NCBI GenBank assembly: GCA_019638595.1
Contig: JAHBTJ010000004.1
Coordinates: 286,469-350,468, forward strand
Source: Chitinophagaceae bacterium
GTDB lineage: Bacteria; Bacteroidota; Bacteroidia; Chitinophagales; Chitinophagaceae
DNA length: 64,000 nucleotides
Direction: 5' to 3'
Below are positions 45,768 through 54,513 of the stretch, in pieces. Each line of letters starts with the position of its first letter. Within the stretch, counting starts at the first letter, position 1. A program made the position numbers and the translations under genes. The notes under the pieces were generated by a model. That model had not been told where the DNA came from. It did not search any database and worked only from the letters and a program-made list of their open reading frames with translations.

Positions 45768-46538
45768 CTATAAATTTGTATCCACGTAATAGTCCATCGC
45801 CGCTTTCATAAAAACAGCAAAATCAGGATTTGCCACACCATTAACGGTGGTATACAGAGGCTCATCAACATACAATTGCCCCAGTCCTTTATAGGCTTCA
45901 CCTATATTTTCCGGGCGTCCCCAAAACTGCTGAATGTATTGGTAGTGTACAGCAATTTCATTTTGTACTTCAGGGCTTTCCGGCGCATAATGCAGCAATG
46001 TGGCCAACGCTACAATATTGGCTTTAAAACCTTCCTGCAATTTGCTGAACTGCTCTTTGCTCATTTTCAAAAGTGTTTGCTCACTATGTTTCATCTGAAG
46101 GGGCCATTTTTCCCGCGCAAATTTTTGCCAGGCAGTTGCTTTTTCTTTCGGCAAACCGGCATATAGTTCTTCATGTGTCATGTTCATTTTACCTTTTAGA
46201 TTAAGAATTGTTTTGTCAATGGTTGCCAGCATTTCGGTAATCCTTTCTTTCCTGGATTCAAGCGCTTTTCTATGACCTTCCAATGCTTTCACCAGGTCAA
46301 AATCCGGATCTTCCAGTATATCAGTAATTTCAGCAAGGGGTAAACCAAGCTCTTTATAAAAAAGAATTTGTTGCAACCGGAGTAATTCTTTTTCACCATA
46401 CAAACGATATCTTTTTTCCGTGCGGTACGATGGCTTTAACAGCCCGATCCTGTCGTACAGGTGCAATGTGCGCACTGTTACACCTGCAAGCGCCGAGATC
46501 TCTTTTACTGTGTATTTCCTGCTCTGCTTAACATCCAT
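45768..46538 (-). CDS. MerR-family regulator with TipAS domain
   Basis: A 256-aa protein. The N-terminal MerR helix-turn-helix reads YTVKEISALAGVTVRTLHLY, the second wing LKPSYRTEKRYRLYGEKEL, followed by the dimerisation helix (to about residue 115). A TipAS-like helical effector domain follows (AKANIVALATLLHYAP, VHYQYIQQFWG, to the end). TipA-type regulators bind drug-like ligands and turn on promoters with an over-long spacer. The probable operator lies just upstream of the start. Confidence 0.9.
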   Translation of the reverse strand: MDVKQSRKYTVKEISALAGVTVRTLHLYDRIGLLKPSYRTEKRYRLYGEKELLRLQQILFYKELGLPLAEITDILEDPDFDLVKALEGHRKALESRKERITEMLATIDKTILNLKGKMNMTHEELYAGLPKEKATAWQKFAREKWPLQMKHSEQTLLKMSKEQFSKLQEGFKANIVALATLLHYAPESPEVQNEIAVHYQYIQQFWGRPENIGEAYKGLGQLYVDEPLYTTVNGVANPDFAVFMKAAMDYYVDTNL

Positions 46539-46555
46539 AGGTCAAAACTATGCTA

Positions 46556-46574
46556 TGACCTAAGGTAAGAGTCA
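46556..46574. promoter_or_regulatory. MerR-type operator upstream of the TipAS regulator
   Basis: TGACCTAAGGTAAGAGTCA at 46556-46574 has the TGAC...GTCA symmetry and AGGTAAG centre typical of MerR operators placed between -35 and -10. It lies 17 bp upstream of the regulator's ATG (46538, minus strand), so autoregulation is likely. Confidence 0.55.
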
Positions 46575-46593
46575 AATTTTAAGTACAGTTTTT

Positions 46594-46770
46594 TTGAAAA
46601 ATTTTGAGATTGAGTTGAAGAAACCTGCTTCTGCAAATCATCTTGCTGTGTATTTACTATACTTATTGGGGCTGAGTAACCGCTATACGCGGTTTGAGGC
46701 CGATACAGGAATGATGCCGGATGAAAGGAAAAACGCCTTCATGTTTTTGGGGATGTTAATGCCTGGATAA
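46594..46770 (+). other. Possible short gene remnant upstream of AraC gene
   Basis: A frame of about 58 codons from a TTG at 46594 to TAA at 46770 reads with natural composition (PASANHLAVYLLYLLGLSNR ending FLGMLMPG). No family was recognised. It may be the leftover of an older gene. The rest of the 46575-46853 gap shows nothing else. Confidence 0.2.
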
Positions 46771-46853
46771 AGTCTATCCTGCTGATAAATAATAATTTAT
46801 GATCCTAAAGAGCTAATGTACCTGTTTGAGGAGCGGTAACTGGCATATTATAA

Positions 46854-47756
46854 ATGATATTATTTTTGCTTCCGCAATTTCTATTGGTGTTCAACTTTTA
46901 CGAATATATTGCAGATACTCCCGGCAGTTGCCACAGGCTCAGTTGTGGCGACTCTCTTTTTACCGTATACAGTTGCCCTATCAGGGACAGGTTTTCCGAT
47001 CTCTGGAGTCACAATAATTATATTGTTTATGTAGCGGAAGGAAGAAAAATATGGCATACTTCGCAGGGCACTTATGATTTGCAGCCTGGCAGTTGTGTCT
47101 TTGTCCGGCGTGGCGCTGCTATTATTGAACAATTTACAGAAACTGATTTTTGCTTTTATCTTTTTTTTGTTTCTGATGAATTTATATGTGAAGTATTGAA
47201 AACAAAATCAACGGCGCTTCCGGCATCAGGAAAAAAATATCATCCTGTAATTACCATTGAAAGCAGTGAGGCGGTGCATTCATTTTTTAAATCTATGCTG
47301 CCGTATTTCAATGCCCGCCACATACCAGATCAATCGCTGTTACAGTTGAAGTTCAAAGAGCTGATCCTTATACTTGCCGACAATAAAGACAATAAAGAAT
47401 TGCTGTCTTATTTCTGCGCTTTGTTGTGTACTCCGCAATGTGTTTCGTTGCAAACAGTAATGGAAGATAATTTTTGCTTTAATTTAAAGCTGGAAGATTT
47501 TGCCAGGTTAAGCTATCGCAGCTTATCCGCTTTTAAGAGAGACTTTATGCAGGTGTATAACACCCCACCCGGCAAGTGGCTGATGAAAAAAAGATTATAC
47601 CATGCCCGCAACCTGCTCACGATAGCTGGTAAATCAGTGAGCGATGCTGCCTTTGAAAGCGGCTTTGAAAGCAGTGCACATTTTAGCAGGGCCTTTAGTA
47701 AACAGTTTGGTATAGCTCCGTCTTCCCTGAAAAAACAAACTCCTGCTTTGAGCTGA
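46854..47756 (+). CDS. AraC-family transcriptional regulator
   Basis: A 300-aa protein. An N-terminal cupin-like sensor (IVYVAEGRKIWHTSQGTYDL, QPGSCVFVRRGA; about residues 30-130) is followed by a C-terminal double helix-turn-helix with the AraC signature (LEDFARLSYRSLSAFKRDF, then VSDAAFESGFESSAHFSRAF, FGIAPSSL). The first ten hydrophobic residues may not be part of the protein; a later start would suit the family better. It probably controls the methyltransferase gene 88 bp downstream. Confidence 0.85.
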   Translation: MILFLLPQFLLVFNFYEYIADTPGSCHRLSCGDSLFTVYSCPIRDRFSDLWSHNNYIVYVAEGRKIWHTSQGTYDLQPGSCVFVRRGAAIIEQFTETDFCFYLFFVSDEFICEVLKTKSTALPASGKKYHPVITIESSEAVHSFFKSMLPYFNARHIPDQSLLQLKFKELILILADNKDNKELLSYFCALLCTPQCVSLQTVMEDNFCFNLKLEDFARLSYRSLSAFKRDFMQVYNTPPGKWLMKKRLYHARNLLTIAGKSVSDAAFESGFESSAHFSRAFSKQFGIAPSSLKKQTPALS

Positions 47757-47844
47757 TCAGTCAAATTGTTGGGCTTTACAGTAACAACTCCCTGTAATAC
47801 GGATATTAGTTTTGCATCATTACTAATCAAAATAAAAAACAGAT

Positions 47845-48660
47845 ATGAATGCAAACAAAATGCTCTGGGAGAAAGGGGACTTTACCCAACTTGCTAAAAC
47901 CATGCGAAAAAGCGGAGAAGCGTTGGTAGCCACATTAGGTATCACTAAAAACCTTTCTGTTCTTGACTTAGGTTGTGGTGACGGTACTACCGCAATACCT
48001 GAAGCGAGATCAGGCGCCAGGGTGTTAGGTGTTGATATTGCCCGCAACCTTGTTGCGGCAGGTAACAAACGCGTACAAGAGGAAGGACTAAGCAACATTA
48101 CGTTCCGCGAGGGCGACGCGATAGCGCTTGTTGACCTGGAAGACAATAGTTTTGATCTGGTAGTTTCCATCTTCGGCGCTATGTTTGCACCCAAACCGTT
48201 TGATGTAGCGAAAGAAATGGTACGTGTGGCAAAGCCCGGAGGAAGAATAGTAATGGGTAACTGGATCCCCGGCGATCCTACATTAGTGGCACAAATATTA
48301 AAGATCTGTTCTTCCTATACTCCCCCACCACCTGAAGGTTTTGTAAGCCCGATGTTATGGGGTAAAGTAGAAGAAGTTACAGAGCGGTTTACGCAGGCGG
48401 GTATAGCAACGGAAAATATATCCTGCGTGAAAGACAGCTTTACGTTTATCGCGCCTTACCCACCATCCGGGTTTGTAACAGTATTCAGAAAATACTACGG
48501 CCCAACTATGAATGCATTTGAAGCTGCAGAAAAAAACGGGAAGGCCCAACAGCTTCAGGATGAACTGGAGGTATTATTCAACAGCCAGAATATAAGTGGC
48601 GATAATACTACCTCTATTACTGCAACCTTTTTGAAGGTAACGGTAAATGTGGAGAAGTAG
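47845..48660 (+). CDS. Class I SAM-dependent methyltransferase
   Basis: A 271-aa protein with motif I VLDLGCGDGTTAIPEA at about residue 38, the SAM-acidic residue in VLGVDIARN, FREGDAIALVD, and FDLVVSIFGAMFAPKP for the post-motif region (UbiE/Coq5-like fold). No signal peptide or extra domain. The substrate is unknown. Preceded by the AraC regulator on the same strand. The 152 bp after it up to the convergent MATE gene hold no gene. Confidence 0.85.
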   Translation: MNANKMLWEKGDFTQLAKTMRKSGEALVATLGITKNLSVLDLGCGDGTTAIPEARSGARVLGVDIARNLVAAGNKRVQEEGLSNITFREGDAIALVDLEDNSFDLVVSIFGAMFAPKPFDVAKEMVRVAKPGGRIVMGNWIPGDPTLVAQILKICSSYTPPPPEGFVSPMLWGKVEEVTERFTQAGIATENISCVKDSFTFIAPYPPSGFVTVFRKYYGPTMNAFEAAEKNGKAQQLQDELEVLFNSQNISGDNTTSITATFLKVTVNVEK

Positions 48661-48812
48661 CGTGCTTTTCACAAGCATACTGATAGTTCATGAAATGATG
48701 TGAAAGAATTTCAAAATAATCGGCAGGCGGCGGCTGGCGGGTGTTTGATTTGAGATTCGATCAGCCTGTAACCTGCTATGGTTTCAACAGGTATTTTGAT
48801 TCTTGTATCATA

Positions 48813-50147
48813 CTATATTTTTCGCACCATTCTAAAAAAGCGAAGACATAAAAAAATGCTGGAACAGGTAAGCCCTATGATAAGTCCGATCCAGATACCC
48901 GCTGGGCCCAGCTTTGCATGAAAGGTGAGCAGGTAACCTACAGGTATGCCTACTACCCAGTAAGCAACAGCAACTAAAACAGTAGGAACATTCACATCCT
49001 TGATCCCCCGCATCAGCCCTGCGCCTATTACCTGTGTAGCGTCAGATATCTGAAAGACAGCGGCAAGCACCAGCAACAAAGATGCGGTTTGGATCACTGT
49101 AGCATTGCTGTTGAATGCCTGGGGCAATATATTCCTGAAGGCAATAAAAAATACAGCGCAGCATACTCCGTAGATCAATCCCGTAATAAGGGTGCTTTTA
49201 CCTATGCTGATAATCTTTAGCCTGTTGAGGGTTCCATACGCGTTACTCACCCGTATGGAGCTTCCCTGCGATAATCCTAATGAAACCATAAACGTAAAAG
49301 ATGCACAGCTTAGCGCAATCTGATGTGCCGCCTGTTCTGTAGCGCCCAGTGTACCGATCATGATCCCTGAAAGAGCGAAGGCGCCTCCTTCCATCCCTAC
49401 CTGCAAGCCGCTGGGTATGCCAATGTACAGCAGCTCGCGGATGGTGCCTGGTTTTAATTTCCATTGGTTCCTGCGTACTATGATGTACCTGCGGAATAAA
49501 GGATGATATAAAATAACCCCGCCCAGTGTGCAGAACATTAGGGAGCGTGTAATGAGTGTACCCCAGCCGGCGCCAGCTAATTCAAGCCGGGGAAAACCGA
49601 GGTTCCCGAAAATCAGCAGCCAGTTGATAAAAATATTCACCGGTAATGCCGTTAAGGAAATTATCATGGCGGTCCTGGTTTTTTCAAGCCCGTCGGTAAA
49701 TTGCTTTAAAGCCATGAAAAGCAGCATAGGTATAATGCTCCAGCTCATTAATGTGAGAAAAGGTACAGCCAGTGTTGCTACTTCGGTATCCTGCCCAAGA
49801 TGAAAAAGTATATTCCTGCCGGCAACCAGCGCTAAGGCGATCAATACAGCGGTAAACGCACACAGCCAAAATCCGTTATAAAAAAAATGCGAAACCTTTT
49901 GACCATCTCTTCTGCCATGAGCCATTGATACCAATTGCGATACGGAAATGGTCATTCCTATGCCTATTACAAAGGGAATGTTCAATACAGAAAGCACCAG
50001 CGCGGCGGCTGCAAGCTGCTTGTAGCCCAACGCGCCTACCATGGCAGTGTCTATAAGGTGTAATGCCATTTGCGAAAGCTCACCTAAAATAATAGGCAGT
50101 GATAATGATAATGTACTTTTTGCTTCCGCAAACAATGATCGCGACAT
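48813..50147 (-). CDS. MATE-family multidrug efflux transporter
   Basis: A 444-aa membrane protein with about 12 hydrophobic segments. The start carries LSLPIILGELSQMALHLIDT and the MVGALGYKQLAAAAL motif of the MATE (NorM) family. The mid-part has FALSGIMIGTLGATEQAAHQ, and the symmetrical second half ends VGYLLTFHAKLGPAGIWIG. It exports cationic drugs against Na+ or H+. Monocistronic; the phosphatase gene follows 130 bp downstream on the other side of its start. Confidence 0.9.
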   Translation of the reverse strand: MSRSLFAEAKSTLSLSLPIILGELSQMALHLIDTAMVGALGYKQLAAAALVLSVLNIPFVIGIGMTISVSQLVSMAHGRRDGQKVSHFFYNGFWLCAFTAVLIALALVAGRNILFHLGQDTEVATLAVPFLTLMSWSIIPMLLFMALKQFTDGLEKTRTAMIISLTALPVNIFINWLLIFGNLGFPRLELAGAGWGTLITRSLMFCTLGGVILYHPLFRRYIIVRRNQWKLKPGTIRELLYIGIPSGLQVGMEGGAFALSGIMIGTLGATEQAAHQIALSCASFTFMVSLGLSQGSSIRVSNAYGTLNRLKIISIGKSTLITGLIYGVCCAVFFIAFRNILPQAFNSNATVIQTASLLLVLAAVFQISDATQVIGAGLMRGIKDVNVPTVLVAVAYWVVGIPVGYLLTFHAKLGPAGIWIGLIIGLTCSSIFLCLRFFRMVRKI

Positions 50148-50277
50148 AAAAAACCAACCACAGCTTTAAAAAATATAAAACGAGCGCAAAGATCACGTAT
50201 TTTTTGAAATACAGGCAGCCGTACGATAATTGGCGGTGTTTTGAATTTTCGCATAGCTGTATATGCCAATCGGAGCC

Positions 50278-52368
50278 CTATTGTATTACAATTTGCCTGC
50301 TGGTAATATAGCCGGGCGCAATAACTGAAAGATAATATACGCCCGCGCTTACCATCGGCATAAACGATCTGAGCTTACTATCCAGTTGAAAAGCGGTTTT
50401 GCTGACTGTTTTTCCTTTGCTGTCCGTTAGTAGTAGCGTCACTAACCGGGGAGCGCCGGCAGATAAGCGGATCCGTATTTCGTTTGCCGATGCGGGATTG
50501 GGAATGATCTGCACTTCAAAATCGCGTGAAGCGGGGTGGTCGGGAATAATTACGGGCGAATAGCTGAACCTGCCATCGGCATCGGTTTGTTTAATGCGGT
50601 AATAGTATTTTTTCCCGGCCTCAATTTTTTTATCGGTATAGCTATATGTTTGCGCTCCTGCAGGATGATCATCAGGCAGGTCTATCCTGCCAATTACATC
50701 AAACCGGGCAGCGTTCAAAGAACGTTCAATAGTAAACTGCCTGTTGTTTTGTTGCGCTAAAACCTCCCACTGTAGCAGGTTTGCGTCCAGGCTCCTGTCG
50801 TACCTGCACTTAATATTCCCCCAGGTAACCGGTAACACGGCCGATGCAACAACGCTAAAGGTATCGGTAATGCATTCCTGGTTATCCTTAACTGTATATT
50901 GCATACTGCCCGGAACCAGTGGAGTTACAGTAATGGACCGGGTTGTGGCGCCGGTAGACCAGTTATAGGTTCCGGGATAGGAAGCGGTGAGCTCCACATT
51001 TTGCCCTACTTCAATATTGTGGGTAGCATTGTTTCCCGTTTCTTTCAGCATTGTAAAACGGTCGCGTATCACGCCGTCGGAGCAAATCCATTTTACATCC
51101 ATCCGGTTTCCCTGTACTTCCAGCATAAGCGACCCTCCTACATCTTTATTGGAATAGAACATGGCTTCGTGCGGAAATCCTCCTACACTTCCCCCCAACT
51201 GTCCGGCCGAGCCTGCCACAACGTATATGGTACCTTCATTCCCGGTGGCTGTTTTCTTTATATAAGGACATGAGCTTTCTGTTCCATTATACATGCCGTT
51301 CGACTGGCTGATATTATGTTCCGAGGGATTAAAGCTGGCTTCCAGCTCATAATGTCCTTTCATTAAACGGGAACGTTCGTATACATGACTATGCCCGCAT
51401 ATAATCAAATCAACGCCATAGCGTTCAAGTATGCGGATAAAATTGCTCCGGATATTTACCAATTCCGTTTCTGAATCGGAATTGTGCGAACCCATTGTAT
51501 AAGGCGGATGATGAAAATACGCTACGATCCAGTCTTTGTTACTATTGTTTTCGAGATCCTGCTTAATCCATGTTACCTGGGGCCCCAAAGTATCAGACAG
51601 CCGTGTAAGCCCGATTTCCCGCCCGTACGAGTCAAGCGATAAAAAATGGACATTGCCTATATCGAAAGAATAAAAAGCTTTGTTGCCTGAAGGGGTGCCT
51701 CCCGCCTCTCCGTTAATTGGTACACTGAATATTTTATGGTAAGGTACATTTGGCCTGTTTTCAACGCGGGCGGCGGTGCTTGAACTATAATCGTGGTTGC
51801 CGGGAGTTGGGAACAATGGATTTTGCTTCAGGAACCTGTCTTTATACATATTAAAGAAGCCGGTGCTGTACTGCCCGTCCGTACCATTTGGATAAGCGTT
51901 ATCGCCGAGTAATATCCAGGCTGTCATATAATCGCTCCCCAGGTAATTCAATAATGCATCCCTTACATTTACCTGGTTAGGAGAAGCATTGCCACAATCG
52001 CCGATAGCAGCTATGCGATACAGACTTTTCGATCCCGGAACAGGAAGAGTATAGAAAAAATTGTCGCCATTTCCCTGCAAAACAGCGCTGCCGGTTTCAA
52101 CGCTGTACCAGTATTTTGTAGCAGGTGTTAGCCCGATAATTTTTATTTCATGCTCTGTAGTATCAGAAGCCAGATCTTCTGCTGTCATGTTAAGATTGCC
52201 CTGCGATAATCCATATCGCACCCTGCTCCCTGTTTTTATATCCGTTCGCCATTTTACATTCATACTGGTGCTGGTTGCCACCTGCAGGTAAGGACCGCGG
52301 ATAAGCGTTTGTGCTTGTATATAATCTGCACCTAAAAAAAGAAGCAAACAAAGCAGGAACGTTTTCAT
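50278..52368 (-). CDS. Secreted purple-acid-phosphatase-like metallophosphoesterase with T9SS domain
   Basis: A 696-aa exported enzyme. Signal peptide (MKTFLLCLLLFLGADYIQA), an N-terminal fibronectin-like purple-acid-phosphatase domain (GPYLQVATSTSMNVKWRTD), and a calcineurin-like core follow. The core has the metal motifs IGDCGN, LGDNAYPNG, GNHDYSS, YFHHPPY and CGHSHVYER, all intact. A beta-sandwich linker and the type A T9SS domain end it (IIPNPASANEIRIRLSAG, YLSVIAPGYITSRQIVIQ). Likely dephosphorylates external phosphomonoesters or related substrates. The cytochrome c peroxidase gene lies 110 bp upstream on the same strand; the two may be co-transcribed. Confidence 0.92.
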   Translation of the reverse strand: MKTFLLCLLLFLGADYIQAQTLIRGPYLQVATSTSMNVKWRTDIKTGSRVRYGLSQGNLNMTAEDLASDTTEHEIKIIGLTPATKYWYSVETGSAVLQGNGDNFFYTLPVPGSKSLYRIAAIGDCGNASPNQVNVRDALLNYLGSDYMTAWILLGDNAYPNGTDGQYSTGFFNMYKDRFLKQNPLFPTPGNHDYSSSTAARVENRPNVPYHKIFSVPINGEAGGTPSGNKAFYSFDIGNVHFLSLDSYGREIGLTRLSDTLGPQVTWIKQDLENNSNKDWIVAYFHHPPYTMGSHNSDSETELVNIRSNFIRILERYGVDLIICGHSHVYERSRLMKGHYELEASFNPSEHNISQSNGMYNGTESSCPYIKKTATGNEGTIYVVAGSAGQLGGSVGGFPHEAMFYSNKDVGGSLMLEVQGNRMDVKWICSDGVIRDRFTMLKETGNNATHNIEVGQNVELTASYPGTYNWSTGATTRSITVTPLVPGSMQYTVKDNQECITDTFSVVASAVLPVTWGNIKCRYDRSLDANLLQWEVLAQQNNRQFTIERSLNAARFDVIGRIDLPDDHPAGAQTYSYTDKKIEAGKKYYYRIKQTDADGRFSYSPVIIPDHPASRDFEVQIIPNPASANEIRIRLSAGAPRLVTLLLTDSKGKTVSKTAFQLDSKLRSFMPMVSAGVYYLSVIAPGYITSRQIVIQ

Positions 52369-52478
52369 ACAAAAAGTTTATGGAGGATAGCGGAAACGAT
52401 TCATGCACAGGAATGGAAACCAACACTTGTAAGCGGGGCTTTAACAGGAAGGATGGAGGAATGAACAAATATAAATAA

Positions 52479-54308
52479 TTATTGGCCATAATAGCTATCT
52501 GTAAGCGATTCCATGAAACTAACTATGTCGTTTATCTCTGTTTCGGAAAGCTGAAGGGGAATTTCAGAAAGCGTTTGATACGGCATATCCAATCCCAATC
52601 CCTTACCACCGCCTTTATTATAAAATTGTAAAACATCCTGTAAAGAGGGGAATCCTCCATTATGCATATAAGGAGCTGTTTTTGCTGCATTTCTTACAGT
52701 GGGCGTTTTAAATACGCCCGTGTAAAATTCTATGGGAAAAAAATGAAAGCGGCCACTATCCCGGTCGGGCGCCGGGGCATCAAAATTGCTGTTTTCGGTC
52801 AGGCCAAGCGATTCAAGCTCCATAATATTGTACAAAGGAGGTAGCAGCCCGTTGAATAAAGGCAGGAAGTGACAGGTGCCGCAAAGCGCTTTGCCCATAA
52901 ATAAATTAAATCCTTTTATTTGTTGAGCAGTCAGCGCGGCGCTGTCTCCGGCTATATACCTGTCAAACGCGGAATTCATAACCGGCAGTGATACTTCATA
53001 AGCCGCAATGGCTCTTGCAATGTTTTGAGGGGTAAAAAGTGAATCTGCAGGCATGCCTGGAAATGCTCTTTTAAAAAGCCTCCGGTATAATTTTTTCTTT
53101 TTTAGTAATTCAGTGCTTCGCGAAAAATCGGCATTCATTTCAGATGGATTGCCAAGCACCATCAATACCTGCTCTTCCAGCGATGGTGCGCGGCCATCTA
53201 AAAAAAAGCCATGCTGGTAAGCCGCATATAATATGGATGGGGCATTTCTTTTAACGGTATTATGCCCGTCGAAGGCGATACTTTTTTGTAATTCGTCAGT
53301 AAAATATTTGGCGGGCTCATGGCAACTTATACAGCTCCTGGAATTATCGCCTGAAAGTATGGTTTCCGAAAAAAGCTTTTTTCCCAGCACTGCCATTGCT
53401 TTCGTGTAGCCGTAGCTGTTTGCATGAAAGCCGGCAACCGAAACAGCATTGCGGCTTAAAATATGCGGAGCATTGTAATCCAGTACCGTTGTTGTATTTA
53501 CAACAAGATTTAGCTGTTTTATCAACGTGCCCAGCCAGCTTTGTAAAGGAAGCATTCCTTTTACAAGAAAATGTAAACGGTCAAAGCTGTCGAAATGCGT
53601 GTTACTGTCAAGCAGGCTGATACATTGCTGCAGGTAGAAAGATACACTGTCGGCGGTATTATCCTTTTTTAACTGCAACCAGGGCTGGATATTATATTGA
53701 ACAGATTCCAGTGAAGCCAGGGCTTCCTTCACTCCCGTTTTTAGCTGTGGGGCATCAAACCCGCTGATGCCCAGCGTTGTGATCCTTATCAGCTCCAGTC
53801 GTATGCTTTCCAGTATTTGAGGCCCGGTTATGGTTTTGCCATATAAATAATGAGGCAGGCCTTCGGCGGTTGTTATTATTATTTCAAGATTAGTGAGGAT
53901 TTCTTTTTTTGCGGAAACAGGATCATCGTACAATAAAGCTTCCACTTCCTGTAAACCTACCGGCCACTGGTATTCCATAAATGGTTCTTCCACTTCAAAA
54001 ACGGGAGGCAGGTTAAAGATGTTCATTCTTTGCTCTAAGAAATATTCAGCAAAAAATTCAATGGATTTGTATGCGCTTCGGCAATCGGCCAGCTTTTGCC
54101 TGGCTATGGTAATAGTGCTGCTGTCATTGGCATTGATCGCTATAACATGCGTCCTCAGTTCTTTGGCGATATTTGCAAAAACGAGCGAACGGTCTTTAAA
54201 GTAGCGGATGGTATGCTCAACAGGGTCATTTTGTTCATCGTTGCGCGCAAAGGTAAAGCCGGCAGCAATAAATGCCAGGATACATATGCCGCAAACCAGC
54301 TTTTGCAT
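52479..54308 (-). CDS. Di-haem cytochrome c peroxidase with imelysin-like N-terminal domain
   Basis: A 609-aa periplasmic protein. After the signal peptide (residues 1-21) a 270-residue helical part resembles imelysin-type domains (RSAYKSIEFFAEYF, YQWPVGLQEVEALLYDD). The C-terminal half is a CcpA/MauG-type peroxidase. The first haem site is CISCH, with KYFTDELQKS following, and the second is CGTCH in KALCGTCHFLPLFNG. The conserved tail TPTVRNAAKTAPYMHNGGF carries the methionine ligand. It reduces peroxide using electrons from small cytochromes. The imelysin-like front is seen in some Bacteroidota relatives and may give metal or haem uptake-linked targeting. Confidence 0.88.
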   Translation of the reverse strand: MQKLVCGICILAFIAAGFTFARNDEQNDPVEHTIRYFKDRSLVFANIAKELRTHVIAINANDSSTITIARQKLADCRSAYKSIEFFAEYFLEQRMNIFNLPPVFEVEEPFMEYQWPVGLQEVEALLYDDPVSAKKEILTNLEIIITTAEGLPHYLYGKTITGPQILESIRLELIRITTLGISGFDAPQLKTGVKEALASLESVQYNIQPWLQLKKDNTADSVSFYLQQCISLLDSNTHFDSFDRLHFLVKGMLPLQSWLGTLIKQLNLVVNTTTVLDYNAPHILSRNAVSVAGFHANSYGYTKAMAVLGKKLFSETILSGDNSRSCISCHEPAKYFTDELQKSIAFDGHNTVKRNAPSILYAAYQHGFFLDGRAPSLEEQVLMVLGNPSEMNADFSRSTELLKKKKLYRRLFKRAFPGMPADSLFTPQNIARAIAAYEVSLPVMNSAFDRYIAGDSAALTAQQIKGFNLFMGKALCGTCHFLPLFNGLLPPLYNIMELESLGLTENSNFDAPAPDRDSGRFHFFPIEFYTGVFKTPTVRNAAKTAPYMHNGGFPSLQDVLQFYNKGGGKGLGLDMPYQTLSEIPLQLSETEINDIVSFMESLTDSYYGQ

Positions 54309-54429
54309 AATACGCTTATATAGCTTTAAACAATGTCAAATATAAACTTCCATTCCATACCCGCTGCTTAAAATTAAAGAATAATAAAAGGCGGCAAAAA
54401 ATAAACGGGTTATGCAGGCAGGAAGGACT

Positions 54430-54472
54430 AAAAATGAAAATCCACCGTGGCAACAATTTGGCCACAGTGGAT
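54430..54472 (-). terminator. Terminator of the EF-G-like gene
   Basis: Arms ATCCACCGTGGC (54440-54451) and GCCACAGTGGAT (54461-54472) pair with a single G-T wobble. On the minus strand the stem is followed by a T-rich stretch. It lies 41 bp after the gene's stop. Confidence 0.75.
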
Positions 54473-54513
54473 CCATGTTATGAGGTTGTATGGTTGATGT
54501 TTATTTTGATACG

